64,000 bases of DNA from Streptomyces piniterrae (GCF_005048155.1 NZ_SUMB01000013.1:62001-126000); one strand, 5' to 3'. Shown: positions 27,497 through 36,718, counted from the stretch's first letter. Program-made: numbers and translations. Notes: generated by a model from the sequence alone, not told the origin.

Positions 27497-28513
27497 ATGT
27501 TCAGCAGACTCTCCCTCCGCGGCATCGGGCGGCTGCTCGCCGCGCTGCTCGCCGTCGTTCTGGGTACCGCCGCCCTCGCCGCCTGTGGTGGCGAAAAGTC
27601 CTCGGGCGGCGACGACGCGGCCAAGTCCGGTGCCTCCGGCGCCTTCCCGCGGACCGTCAAGACCGTCAAGGGCGACGTGAAGATCCCCTCGCAGCCCAAG
27701 CGCGTCGTCGTCCTGGACACCGGTGAGCTCGACGACGTCACCATGCTCGGCATCAAGCCGGTCGGCGCGGTCTCCCCGCACATGAAGACCGAGGGCGGCT
27801 TCCCGACGTACCTCAAGGACGAGGTCAAGGGCGTCACGGACGTCGGCCCGCTGCTGGAACCGAACCTGGAGAAGATCGCCTCCCTCAAGCCCGACCTGAT
27901 CCTGTCGTCCAAGGTCCGGCACGACAAGATCTACGACAAGCTCAAGGCGCTCGCGCCGACCGTCTTCACCGAGACCACCGGCGGCCCCTGGAAGGCGAAC
28001 CTGAAGGCGCACGCCGAGGCCCTGGGCCTGGAGAAGCAGGCCGCCAAGCGGCTCAAGTCGTATGAGGCGCAGGCCAAGGCGCTGGGCGCGGCCATCAAGA
28101 AGAAGTACGACGGCAAGATGCCGTCCGCCTCGGTGGTCCGCTTCGTCGCCGGCCCGACCCGCCTCTACCAGAAGTCCTCCTACAGCGGTGTCGTCCTCAA
28201 CGACATCGGCCTGACGCGTCCGAAGTCGCAGAACTCCACCGACCCGGAGAAGACGATGCTCGACGTCAGCCCGGAGGAGATCGACAAGGCCGACGCCGAC
28301 CTGGTCTTCGTGACCGTGGCCGACACCCCGGACAAGACCCAGCAGAAGGACGTCACGTCCAACCCGGTCTGGAAGGACCTGCCCGCCGTCAAGAACGACA
28401 AGGTCTTCGACGTGCCGGACGAGACCTGGATGTCCGGCATCGGCATCCAGGCCGCCGAGCACATGCTCGCCGACGTGGCCAAGGCCACCGGTGTGAAGCT
28501 GCCGAAGGCCTGA
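27497..28513 (+). CDS. Siderophore-binding lipoprotein (FecB/FhuD-like)
   Basis: 338 residues. Lipoprotein signal peptide with lipobox L-A-A-C (Cys30), a Ser/Gly/Asp linker, then the class-III periplasmic-binding fold: PSQPKRVVVLDTGELDDVTMLG, LEPNLEKIASLKPDLIL, a long backbone helix, and DETWMSGIGIQAAEHML at the end. It captures Fe-siderophore at the membrane surface for the FecCD/ATPase complex encoded just upstream. Separated from the ATPase by 140 bp but in the same direction. Ligand unknown; the neighbouring vibrioferrin-type operon makes a citrate/carboxylate siderophore the first guess. A strong hairpin follows at 28592. Confidence 0.92.
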   Translation: MFSRLSLRGIGRLLAALLAVVLGTAALAACGGEKSSGGDDAAKSGASGAFPRTVKTVKGDVKIPSQPKRVVVLDTGELDDVTMLGIKPVGAVSPHMKTEGGFPTYLKDEVKGVTDVGPLLEPNLEKIASLKPDLILSSKVRHDKIYDKLKALAPTVFTETTGGPWKANLKAHAEALGLEKQAAKRLKSYEAQAKALGAAIKKKYDGKMPSASVVRFVAGPTRLYQKSSYSGVVLNDIGLTRPKSQNSTDPEKTMLDVSPEEIDKADADLVFVTVADTPDKTQQKDVTSNPVWKDLPAVKNDKVFDVPDETWMSGIGIQAAEHMLADVAKATGVKLPKA

Positions 28514-28591
28514 CCGGCCGCGACGCCGGGCCACTGATGCCTGACCTGCCGTCACAACCCGCCGTCACAGGTGAGCAGGTTTCGGCCGGTT

Positions 28592-28630
28592 CCCGGTGTG
28601 CGCCTCGTGTTCCACGCGGCGCACACCGGG
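28592..28630 (+). terminator. Strong hairpin terminator after the uptake operon
   Basis: CCCGGTGTGCGCC and GGCGCACACCGGG form a perfect 13-bp stem with a 13-base loop, 79 bp after the binding-lipoprotein stop. No U tract. It separates uptake from biosynthesis transcription. Confidence 0.75.
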
Positions 28631-28861
28631 AGGGGCACGGTTGACCTGCAAGGGACGCTCCGCCTCGCCGCTCCACCTCGCAGGTCCGCCTGGCCGGTCA
28701 AGCTCTCCAGCCCACCTCGCCGGTCCGCCTCGCCTCGCGCTCCTGCCTTCGCTCCTGCCTGCTTCTTCGTTACTTCGTACCTCGCTGCTCGCCCCTCTCT
28801 CCGCAACTCCTCTCTCGGTAACTCGCCCGTTCTCTCCGTAACTCGCCCGCGCCTTCCGCCC

Positions 28862-28914
28862 CTTGCCAGTGACCTCCGCTTCTTGCCAGTGACCTCCACC
28901 TCTTGTCAGTGACC
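28862..28914 (+). repeat. 20-bp tandem repeat (CTTGCCAGTGACCTCC type), 2.6 units
   Basis: Two full and one partial unit inside the pyrimidine-rich tract ahead of the siderophore biosynthesis operon. Confidence 0.8.
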
Positions 28915-28982
28915 TTGTTCTAGCGGGCGTGCCTTCCGCCTCTTGCTGGTGGCCTTCGCCTCTTGCCTGCTGCCTCCTTTTA

Positions 28983-29014
28983 TCCGGCAACGATTACAGA
29001 GGGTGATTGGTTCC
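28983..29014 (+). promoter_or_regulatory. GGCAAC box, copy 2 (upstream of the siderophore operon)
   Basis: The box starts TCCGGCAACGATTACAGA and ends GTTCC. It matches copy 3 at 38564-38595 at all but a few positions, and the 20-25 bases before it (CGCCTCTTGCCTGC...TGCCTCCT) also match. It lies about 70-100 bp before the ATP-grasp start and may be the promoter or operator of the operon. Confidence 0.55.
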
Positions 29015-29081
29015 CTCCGTGGCGTTACCGAAGCGCCCACTCATGTCCCCGCACCACCCCCGATCCCGAAGGGGCCCGCTC

Positions 29082-30272
29082 ATGCGGATGTATCTGCTCG
29101 CTCTCAATCCAACCGACTCGGTCACCGATGGATTCCTGCCCGCCGCGGCCCGTCTCGGTCTCGATGTCACGGTCCTGACGGACCAGCCCGAGGCGCACCG
29201 GCGCACCTACCCCGAGATCGAGGTTGTGGAGTGCGACGTCCGTGACTTCCGCGCCGTCATCTCCCGCATAGCCACCCACCACCCGGCCACCGCGGTCTTC
29301 AGCAACAGCGACCATCTGCAGACCCAAGCGGCGCTGGTCGCCGACTACTTCGGGCTGCCCGGCAAGGACTGGCGGGCCGCACTGCGGGCCAAGAACAAGG
29401 CGGAGATGCGCCGCCATCTCGCCGCGGCCGGCGCCGACACCGTGCGGACCGCCGAGCTGGCGCCGGGCCAGGACCCGTCCGCGCTGGCCGGTGCCGGCCT
29501 GCCGTATCCCTGCGTCCTCAAGCCCCGCGAGGGCGTGGCCAGCGAGGATGTGATGCTGGTCGGCGACGCCGAGGAACTGGTGGTGCGCGCCAAGGAGGTT
29601 CAGGAGCGGCGGCCCGGGGCGGCACTGGTCGCCGAGGAGTTCCTGCCCGGTGAGCTCTTCACCCTGGAGACGCTCGGCGACGGGCGGGTGCGGCATGTGC
29701 TGGGCGGCTTCCACACCGCCGTCTCGCCGCCCCCGGCCTTCATCGAGGAGCGGCTGGACTTCGTCGCCGACCAGCCCGAGCCCGTCGTCGCCCAGGTGCT
29801 GGCCCAACTCGACGCGCTGGGCGTCGGTTTCGGGGCCTGTCACACCGAGTTCGTGGTGCACGAGGGGCGGGCGCGGCTCATCGAGGTGAACTACCGCGTC
29901 ATCGGCGACCAGTGCGATCTGCTGTTGGCGCAGCTGCTGGAGATCCCGCTGTTCGAGCACATCCTGCGTACGCATCTGGGCGAGCCGCTGCCCGCCGACC
30001 TCGGTGCCCGGCGTGACGCCGCGGGCCGGGTGGAGTACGCACTCGCCGACCGGGCCGGGACACTCACCGGCGCGCCGGACGCCGTGGACCGCGAGGTGGA
30101 CGGCGTGCGGGTGAGCTACCGGCCGCTGCGTCCGGTCGGTACCGAGCATCCGCTGTATCGCACCAACCGCGACTACCTGGGTGTATTGCGGGTCACCGGC
30201 GCGGACCGGGCGGCCGTGGACCGGGTCGCGGACGGCTTCTTCGCCACCGAGCGCTGGGAGATCTCGTCGTGA
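29082..30272 (+). CDS. ATP-grasp amide ligase, PvsA-like
   Basis: 396 residues, ATP-grasp fold. An N-terminal Rossmann-like domain (RMYLLALNPTDSVTD; SNSDHLQTQAALVADYFGLPG) leads into the ATP-grasp core: LKPREGVASEDVMLV, ALVAEEFLPGELFTLETL, and the metal/ATP loop ARLIEVNYRVIGDQCDLLL. First gene of a five-gene operon in the order ATP-grasp, NIS synthetase, MFS, NIS synthetase, PLP decarboxylase, exactly that of vibrioferrin pvsABCDE, where PvsA is the ATP-grasp ligase proposed to join an amino acid to the citrate scaffold. ATG 29082 follows AAGGGG; its stop overlaps the next start (GTGA). Confidence 0.85.
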   Translation: MRMYLLALNPTDSVTDGFLPAAARLGLDVTVLTDQPEAHRRTYPEIEVVECDVRDFRAVISRIATHHPATAVFSNSDHLQTQAALVADYFGLPGKDWRAALRAKNKAEMRRHLAAAGADTVRTAELAPGQDPSALAGAGLPYPCVLKPREGVASEDVMLVGDAEELVVRAKEVQERRPGAALVAEEFLPGELFTLETLGDGRVRHVLGGFHTAVSPPPAFIEERLDFVADQPEPVVAQVLAQLDALGVGFGACHTEFVVHEGRARLIEVNYRVIGDQCDLLLAQLLEIPLFEHILRTHLGEPLPADLGARRDAAGRVEYALADRAGTLTGAPDAVDREVDGVRVSYRPLRPVGTEHPLYRTNRDYLGVLRVTGADRAAVDRVADGFFATERWEISS

Positions 30273-32209
30273 GCGTCGCCGTCGACACACTCACGGGCCG
30301 GACCGGAGACGGGGCGACCGGAGGCGGAGCGGCCGGACGCGGGCCGACCGGATCGGCCAGCTCGGCCAGCTCGGCTGACTCGACCGGCTCGACTGACGCA
30401 GCTGACGCGGGTGACTCGACCGGCTCAGCTGCCCCGACCGACCCGACCGCCCCGGCCGAGGAGTCGGAGCTGCTGCTGCGGGTGCTGAGCGCGCTGCTGC
30501 GGGAGGACGTCGTCGGGCTGCGCACCCGCGGCACCGTGCTGGAGCGGCCGGACGGCCCGTGGCTGCGGCTGCCCGCCGGCCCGGACGCCGGTGCACTGTT
30601 GCTGCCGCTGGGTCCGGACGGCTATCAGAGCGAGTACGCGGCCCGGCTGCCGCTGCTCGTCCGTGAGTCCGACGGCGCGCGGCTGACCTCGGTCGACGAG
30701 GTCCTGGCCGCGTTGGGTGCGCTCGCCGACCCGGCGGACCGGGCGGGCTTCGACGCCTTCGCCGAGGAGTGCCGGCAAACGCTGGCGACGATGCGGCTGC
30801 ACGCCAGGACCGGGGAGGAGGTGGCGGCCGAGCTGACGAAGCGTCATGGGCCGTCCGTCGATTCCTGGCTGGGGCTGGACGGGGGCCTGGCGTACGACAC
30901 GCTCGCGGCCCGGCACGACCATCCCGTGTACCCGACCGCGCGCGGCCGCTCCGGTCTGGACGAGGCCCGAATACGGGCGTACGCACCGGAGTTCCGGCCG
31001 CACTTCGCGCTGCGCTGGCTGGCCGTGCCGCGCCGGGCGATCACCGTGGCGGGCGGGGCGGCGGCGCTGCCCGGCTGCTGGCCGACGCCGGCCGAGCTGG
31101 GGCTGCCGCAGCTCGGTGAGAGCCATCTCGCGCTTCCTGTGCATCCGTTGACGCTCGGTGATCCGCTGCAGGAGGCCCTGGCCGCGACCGGTCTGGAGGG
31201 CGAGGCGGTGCTCTCCGAGCGGGCGCTGCTCGGTGTGGTGCCGACGTTGTCGATGCGGACCGTGGCCGTGGGCGCCGATCCCCGGCTGCATCTGAAGCTT
31301 CCGCTGGCCACCTCGACGCTGGGGCTGCGCAACCGGCGCACCATCAAGCCCCCGACGCTCGTCGACGGCGCCGCGGGCCAGCGGCTGCTGGCGAAGGTCA
31401 TCGCCCGTGAGCCGCGGTTCGCGGAGTCGGTTCTGCAGGCCGATGAGACGGGGTACGCGCACGCCGGTCATGAGTTGCTGGCCGTGCTGTGCCGGCGCTA
31501 TCCGGCGGGTCTGGACGGCAGCGCGGTGGTGCCGATGGCGGCGTTGCTCGGCCGGGCGCCCGGTGGGCGGCTGGTGATCGACGAGCTCGCCGACCGTTTC
31601 TACGGCGGCGACCCGCTGGCGCTGCTGGACGCCTGTCTGACCCTGCTCTTCGACTGGCAGACCACGCTGTTCGGCTATGGCATCGGTCTGGAGTCGCACC
31701 AGCAGAACATCTCGCTGGTGCTGGACGAGGGGGCGCGCGGCACCCGGCTGCGGCTGCTGTTCAAGGACAACGACGGGCCGCGGATCAACACCGTGCGGCT
31801 GCGGGACGCCCTGGGCGCGGACGCCCCGGACCCCGGGGATTTCGCCGATCCGCGGATCTTCTCCGAGCAGGACCGGCCGGTGCTGGACCTGTTCGCCACC
31901 ATCACCGTCCATCTGTGTGCGGGTTCCTACGCCTTCGGGCTGGCGCGGCACGGGCGGGCGCCGCTCGGCCGGCTGCTGGCCCTGGTCCGCGACCGGCTCG
32001 CGGAGGCGGTCGAGCGGCTGGGTACCGCGCCGGGCGAGCCGGGTGCCGTACTGCGGTCGTATGTGCTGGACGCCGGGGAGTTGCCGGTCAAGGCCATGGT
32101 CAGCGCCGGAACCCTGTTGTCCAAGGAGCGTTCGGGCGCGGCCGACATCAACAAGCACTACACCACCGGCCCCAATTACCTGCTGCCGACGCTGCCGACG
32201 GGGATGTGA
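30269..32209 (+). CDS. NIS siderophore synthetase (IucA/IucC), PvsB position
   Basis: 646 residues. The first ~65 are low complexity (SASSASSADSTGSTDAADA). The IucA/IucC core contains LHLKLPLATSTLGLRNRRTI, FGYGIGLESHQQNISLVL and LRLLFKDNDGPRI (ATP and carboxylate binding). The C-terminal palm/FhuF-like part ends LLSKERSGAADINKHYTTG. NIS synthetases adenylate a citrate-type carboxylate and couple it to an amine or alcohol. Position two in the operon matches PvsB. Start GTG 30269 overlaps the previous stop. Type A/B/C cannot be told from sequence alone. Confidence 0.9.
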   Translation: MSVAVDTLTGRTGDGATGGGAAGRGPTGSASSASSADSTGSTDAADAGDSTGSAAPTDPTAPAEESELLLRVLSALLREDVVGLRTRGTVLERPDGPWLRLPAGPDAGALLLPLGPDGYQSEYAARLPLLVRESDGARLTSVDEVLAALGALADPADRAGFDAFAEECRQTLATMRLHARTGEEVAAELTKRHGPSVDSWLGLDGGLAYDTLAARHDHPVYPTARGRSGLDEARIRAYAPEFRPHFALRWLAVPRRAITVAGGAAALPGCWPTPAELGLPQLGESHLALPVHPLTLGDPLQEALAATGLEGEAVLSERALLGVVPTLSMRTVAVGADPRLHLKLPLATSTLGLRNRRTIKPPTLVDGAAGQRLLAKVIAREPRFAESVLQADETGYAHAGHELLAVLCRRYPAGLDGSAVVPMAALLGRAPGGRLVIDELADRFYGGDPLALLDACLTLLFDWQTTLFGYGIGLESHQQNISLVLDEGARGTRLRLLFKDNDGPRINTVRLRDALGADAPDPGDFADPRIFSEQDRPVLDLFATITVHLCAGSYAFGLARHGRAPLGRLLALVRDRLAEAVERLGTAPGEPGAVLRSYVLDAGELPVKAMVSAGTLLSKERSGAADINKHYTTGPNYLLPTLPTGM

Positions 32210-32214
32210 CGACG

Positions 32215-33582
32215 ATGCGGATAAGCCCGACGAGAACCGTGGCCGCGCGCCGTGCGGATGCGGCCGCTGTGGAGACGAAGGTCGGCCGGGGGCTCGCTCC
32301 CCGTCAGGTGTACGCGGTGGCGGGCTGCTACTTCGTGGCGTCGTTCGCCGCGCTGGGTCTGCCGCCGTACCTCACCGAGATCCTTCCGGAGCTGGGCGAC
32401 GAGGCCGCTCGCTGGGCGGGGTTGCTGTACATCGTGCCGACGATCTTCGGTGCCGTCGGTGCGCCGTTGTGGGGGCGGCTCGCCGACCGGTTCGGCCGTA
32501 AACGGCTGTTGCTGCGGGCGCAGTTGGGTCTGGCCGCGGCGTTTCTGCTGGCGGGCTGGGCCGATTCGCTGGTCACCTTCGCGGCGGCGCTGGTGCTCCA
32601 GGGGGTGCTGGGCGGCACGTTCTCCGCGTCGAACGGCTATCTGGGGGCGGCGCTGGAGGGCGGTGCGCTGTCCCGGGCGCTGACGCTGATGCAGGGCAGT
32701 GCGCGGGCGGCGCTGGTGTTCGCGCCGATCGTGGTCGGGGCGCTGACGCCGTGGCTGTCGCCGCACCGGCAGTATGCGCTGATGGCGTTGCTGCCGCTGG
32801 CCGCGGCGGTGATGCTGGCGGCTCTGCCGGAGCCGCCGCGTATCGGCGCTGCTGGGCCTTCGGGTTCTTCGGGTTCTTCGGGTTCTTCGCAGGGCCGGGC
32901 TGCCGCGGAGGGTGAGGCGGCCGGGCCGGTCGAGGCCGTCGAGGCCGCGGAGGGCGATTCGGCGGGGCGTGCCCCGGCGGCGTCCCTGCGGGCCCTGTAC
33001 GCGCTGGAGTTCGCGTTCGTCTTCTCCACCGTCATCTCGTTCCCGTACCTGATCGCGCTGATCAAGGAGCGGATTCCGGGTGCCGGCCCGATGGTGTCGG
33101 GTGTCCTGTTCGCTCTGCCGCACATGTGTTATCTGGTCGCGGCGATCGCGGTGCACTCGCTGTTCCGGAGCCGTCCGCGGCTCGGCATCGTACTCGGTTT
33201 CGGCTGTATCGCGCTGGGCCTGGCGGGGCACGGCGTCGCGGACTCGCTGACCGCGTTCATCGCGGTACGGCTGGTGCTCGGTGCCGGGCTCACGATGGGC
33301 CTGGTGTGTCTGTCGGTGCTCGCCGCCGACTGTGCGAAGGGCCGTGCCCCGGGTGGGCTGTTCGGCTCGATCGAATTCTTCTCCAAGGCGGGTGCGGTTG
33401 CCGCCGGAGTGGCCGCCGCGGCCGGCAACGACTGGTTCGGTCCCGCCGCGCCCGTTCTGACCGGGACCGCGGCAGCGCTGGCCGCCGTCCTCGCGGTCGC
33501 CGGCCCCGGCCTGCTGCCGCGCCTCCTTCCCCGTCTCCCCCGTAGTCTCCGGAACCGCAGGAGCCATCGATGCCCTCGCTGA
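32215..33582 (+). CDS. MFS exporter, PvsC position
   Basis: 455 residues, twelve-helix major facilitator with the motif-A loop GRLADRFGRKRLLL between helices 2 and 3. The central cytoplasmic loop (~205-250) carries an unusual Gly/Ser repeat (SGSSGSSGSS) and an Ala/Glu-rich stretch. The gene lies between two NIS synthetase genes, the place held by the siderophore exporter PvsC; export of the finished siderophore is the natural inference. ATG 32215 starts 5 bp after the preceding stop, and its 3' end overlaps the next start by 13 bp. Confidence 0.88.
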   Translation: MRISPTRTVAARRADAAAVETKVGRGLAPRQVYAVAGCYFVASFAALGLPPYLTEILPELGDEAARWAGLLYIVPTIFGAVGAPLWGRLADRFGRKRLLLRAQLGLAAAFLLAGWADSLVTFAAALVLQGVLGGTFSASNGYLGAALEGGALSRALTLMQGSARAALVFAPIVVGALTPWLSPHRQYALMALLPLAAAVMLAALPEPPRIGAAGPSGSSGSSGSSQGRAAAEGEAAGPVEAVEAAEGDSAGRAPAASLRALYALEFAFVFSTVISFPYLIALIKERIPGAGPMVSGVLFALPHMCYLVAAIAVHSLFRSRPRLGIVLGFGCIALGLAGHGVADSLTAFIAVRLVLGAGLTMGLVCLSVLAADCAKGRAPGGLFGSIEFFSKAGAVAAGVAAAAGNDWFGPAAPVLTGTAAALAAVLAVAGPGLLPRLLPRLPRSLRNRRSHRCPR

Positions 33583-35348
33583 CCAATACGCCCGGCACCG
33601 GTACGGCCCCGGCCGCCCCCGCCGGTCTGCCCACCGCCGACCGGGCCGTGGCGCACACGCTGTTGAACTGCCTGCTCCGCGAGGTCTCCGGACCCGAGCA
33701 CCAGACCGCCGTCGATCACGGCCGGCTGCTGCTGCGGCTGCCGCGTCGCGGTGTGCTGCTGCGGGTCGGGCTGCGCCGTACGTCGCTGCTCGGTGCGCAC
33801 CGGTTCACCGGCCCGGTGGCCGAGGAGACCGCGGAGGGGTGGGCGGAGGTCGGCTGGCGCCGGCTGGCCGAGTATGTGCATGCCGAGTTGTCGCTGCGGA
33901 CGGGGGTGCGCAACGAGGAGTTCCTGGCGCAGATCGAGTCCAGCCATCAGGCGGTGGCGGCGGCGCTGGCCGCTCGTGGCGCGTCCGGTCCGCCCGCCGC
34001 CGACGGCGGTGACGAGTGGCAGGCCGGCTATGTGGCGTCCGAGCAGTCGCTGATCCTGGGCCACCGTTTCCATCCCACGCCCAAGGCCCGCACCGGGGAT
34101 CCGGCCGACTGGCAGGCGTACGCGCCGGAGGCCGGGGCGTCGTTCCCGCTGCTGCTGCTCGCCGTCCGCGACGGGCTGATAGCGGAGGAGTGCGCCACGC
34201 CCGGTGCCACGGCCCCCTTGGACGCGCTGGCCGGCGAGGTCCCGGACGGCTACCGGCTGCTGCCGGCCCACCCCTGGCAGTACGAGTTGCTGCGGGGGCA
34301 CGCCGGCCTCCAGGAAGCGCTGGATCGCGGCGACATCCTCGTCCTGGGCCACAGTGAGACCCCGTTCGCGGCGACCGCGTCGGTCCGCACGCTGTACGAC
34401 GGTGCGTCCTTCCTGAAGTTCAGTCTGAACGTCCGGATCACCAACTGCCTTCGTAAGAACGCCAGTTACGAGCTGTCCGGGGCGGTCGCGCTGACCCGGC
34501 TGCTGGAGCCGGTGCTCGCCGACCTGGCGACCCGCTTCCCCGGCAGCGCGGTGCTGCGCGAGCCCGCCTACCGGAGTCTGGCGCTGCCCGGCGCCGATGG
34601 GCGGCCGGACACCGAGTTGCTCGAAGGATTCGGCGTGATCATCCGCGAGGGGCTTTCCCGGCGGCTGCTGCCGGGCACCACGCCGCTGCTGGCGGCCGCC
34701 GTCGCCGACGAGTACCCGAGCAGCGCGGCCCATATCTCCCGCCTGCTGGACGGCGCGGGGCCGCAGGCCGCGCTGGAGTGGTGGGCCGCCTATCTGAATC
34801 TGCTGGTCCCGCCGGTGCTCGCCGCGTATTTCGATCACGGCATGGTGCTGGAACCGCATCTGCAGAACGTGCTGGTCTGCGTCGACGGCGACGGTATGCC
34901 CGCGCAGGTCCTCTTCCGTGATCTGGAGGGCACGAAGCTCGTCCCCGAGCACCACACCGAGCTGCTCGCCTCGCTGCCGGAGGCGGTCGCCGGGCCGATG
35001 ACGTACGACGCGCAGCGCGGCTGGGACCGGGTGGTGTACTGCCTGCTGGTCAACCATGTGGCGGAGATGCTGGCCGCGCTCGCCGATCTGCATCCGGACG
35101 CCGAGGCGGAGCTGTGGGCGCAGGTGCGGCGCACTCTGCAGACCTACGCGGACCGGTACGGCTGCCCGCCGCGGCTGGCCGCCCTGCTGGCCGGGGTGCC
35201 GCTGCCCGCGAAGGCCAATCTGCTCACCCGCTGGGAGCGCAAGGCCGACCGGGAGGCCGGCTATGTGCTGCTGCCCTCGCCGCTGGCCGAGTCCGTTCTG
35301 TCCGGTGCCGTGCGCACCGACGACACCACCCCCTGGAGCGCCCGATGA
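33570..35348 (+). CDS. NIS siderophore synthetase (IucA/IucC), PvsD position
   Basis: 592 residues, a second and well diverged IucA/IucC enzyme. Motifs: EQSLILGHRFHPTPKARTG (phosphate loop), ATASVRTLYDG, LKFSLNVRITNCLRKN, VLEPHLQNVLV, VLFRDLEGTKL and PAKANLLTRW near the C-terminus. In vibrioferrin biosynthesis PvsD is proposed to couple citrate with L-serine before decarboxylation by PvsE; the neighbouring decarboxylase gene fits. Overlaps the MFS gene by 13 bp, and its stop overlaps the decarboxylase ATG, so translation is coupled. Confidence 0.92.
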   Translation: MPSLTNTPGTGTAPAAPAGLPTADRAVAHTLLNCLLREVSGPEHQTAVDHGRLLLRLPRRGVLLRVGLRRTSLLGAHRFTGPVAEETAEGWAEVGWRRLAEYVHAELSLRTGVRNEEFLAQIESSHQAVAAALAARGASGPPAADGGDEWQAGYVASEQSLILGHRFHPTPKARTGDPADWQAYAPEAGASFPLLLLAVRDGLIAEECATPGATAPLDALAGEVPDGYRLLPAHPWQYELLRGHAGLQEALDRGDILVLGHSETPFAATASVRTLYDGASFLKFSLNVRITNCLRKNASYELSGAVALTRLLEPVLADLATRFPGSAVLREPAYRSLALPGADGRPDTELLEGFGVIIREGLSRRLLPGTTPLLAAAVADEYPSSAAHISRLLDGAGPQAALEWWAAYLNLLVPPVLAAYFDHGMVLEPHLQNVLVCVDGDGMPAQVLFRDLEGTKLVPEHHTELLASLPEAVAGPMTYDAQRGWDRVVYCLLVNHVAEMLAALADLHPDAEAELWAQVRRTLQTYADRYGCPPRLAALLAGVPLPAKANLLTRWERKADREAGYVLLPSPLAESVLSGAVRTDDTTPWSAR

Positions 35349-36718
35349 CCGCCCCCACTCCCGCCGTCCGGGAGCGCGCCCTGTCCCTGCGCGCCGAGGA
35401 ACTCCCCGCGTACATCTACGACTTGGGGGCTCTGCGGGCCCATATGGCCGAGGTGCGGGCGGCGCTGCCCGAGCGTGTGGAGCTCTACTACGCGGCGAAG
35501 GCCAACCCTGAGCCGGAGATCCTGGCGGCGCTGCGCCCGTATGTCGACGGTTACGAGGTCTCCTCGGGCGGCGAACTGGCGCATGTCGGCAAGGCGGTGC
35601 CCGATGCGCCGCTGGCCTTCGGTGGTCCCGGCAAGACGCCGAAGGAGATCACCCAGGCTCTCGAAATCGGCGTGCGGCGCTTCCATGTGGAGAGCGTCTA
35701 CGAGCTGCACATGCTGGCCGGCCTCGCCGCCGATCTCGCGCCGGAGCGCCGTATCGCGGTCCTGGCACGCTTCAACCTGCCGGTCGACGACGGTTCCCTG
35801 GACGGCAGTTCGCTGGCGATGGGTGGCCGGCCCACCCCGTTCGGGCTGGACCCGGAGCAGGCGGACGAGGTGGTCGCGCTGCTCACCGACGGCACCTACC
35901 CGAACCTCGAACTCGTCGGCGTACACGCCCATTTGGCGAGCGGGCTGGAGGCGCCGGAGCAGCTGGCCGTGTCGGAGGCGATCGTGACGTGGGCGGCGCA
36001 GCTCGCCTGGCGTCACCGGGTCGGCCTGTCGGAGGTGACCATCGGTGGCGGGATGGCCGTCGACTACGCCGCCCCGGAGCGGCGCTTCGACTGGCCGGCG
36101 TACGGGGCGGGCCTGGCCCGGTTGGCGGCGGCCCACCCGGCGCTCACGCTGCGCATCGAGCCGGGGCGCGCGCTGACCGCGTACTGCGGCTGGTATGCGA
36201 CCGAGGTGCTGGATGTGAAGCACAGTCACGGCGAGGAGTTCGCCGTGGTCCGCGGCGGCACCCACCATCTGCGCACCCCCGCGACCAAGGGCCACGACCA
36301 GCCCTGCACGGTGCTGCGGTCCGACGAGCCGTGGCCGCACCCCTGGCCGCGGTCCGCGGCGCGCGGCGACCGTGTCACCGTCACCGGCCAGCTGTGCACC
36401 CCGAAGGATGTCCTGTCCCGCGATGTCCCGGCGCCGGGGCTGCGGTCGGGCGACCGGGTGGTGTTCGGCGTGGCCGGGGCGTACGCCTGGAACATCTCGC
36501 ATCACGACTTCCTGATGCATCCGCACCCGGAATTCCACTTCCTCGATTCTGCGGGTGGCGTCGAGGGGTCTGCGGGGGGCGTCGACGGTGCTGGGGAGGT
36601 CGCTCTCGGTGCGGTGGAGGGTGTCGTTTCAGGTACGGCCGAGGATGTCGTCGTCGGCAGGGCAGAGCGCGTCCACGGCAGGGGGGAGCGTCTCCTGGGC
36701 ATGGTGGAGGACGGCTGA
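35345..36718 (+). CDS. PLP-dependent decarboxylase (alanine-racemase fold), PvsE-like, with repetitive C-terminus
   Basis: 457 residues of the fold-type III (Orn/DAP/Arg decarboxylase) class. PLP lysine in YYAAKANPEPE (Lys52), then FHVESVYELHML, HAHLASGLEAPEQL, TIGGGMAVDY (phosphate loop), LRIEPGRALTAYCG, and the CTPKDVLSRD segment from the partner active site. The fold ends around GAYAWNISHHDFLMHPHPE; the last ~57 residues are a Gly/Val/Glu repeat-like tail with no family counterpart. In vibrioferrin synthesis PvsE decarboxylates the serine-derived ester to the ethanolamine form. Last gene of the operon. Confidence 0.9.
   Translation: MTAPTPAVRERALSLRAEELPAYIYDLGALRAHMAEVRAALPERVELYYAAKANPEPEILAALRPYVDGYEVSSGGELAHVGKAVPDAPLAFGGPGKTPKEITQALEIGVRRFHVESVYELHMLAGLAADLAPERRIAVLARFNLPVDDGSLDGSSLAMGGRPTPFGLDPEQADEVVALLTDGTYPNLELVGVHAHLASGLEAPEQLAVSEAIVTWAAQLAWRHRVGLSEVTIGGGMAVDYAAPERRFDWPAYGAGLARLAAAHPALTLRIEPGRALTAYCGWYATEVLDVKHSHGEEFAVVRGGTHHLRTPATKGHDQPCTVLRSDEPWPHPWPRSAARGDRVTVTGQLCTPKDVLSRDVPAPGLRSGDRVVFGVAGAYAWNISHHDFLMHPHPEFHFLDSAGGVEGSAGGVDGAGEVALGAVEGVVSGTAEDVVVGRAERVHGRGERLLGMVEDG

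Larger units (their letters stand above)
28514..29081. other. Intergenic region upstream of the siderophore biosynthesis operon
   Basis: 568 bp without a supported gene: a hairpin (28592-28630), a pyrimidine-rich tract (about 28640-28985) with internal short repeats, and the GGCAAC box at 28983-29014. I found no iron-box match here. Confidence 0.8.

Noticed and set aside
28514..29081. tRNA, riboswitch or small gene in the pyrimidine tract
   Set aside because: No cloverleaf, no known riboswitch core, and frames are Pro/Ser/Arg noise with no ribosome site.
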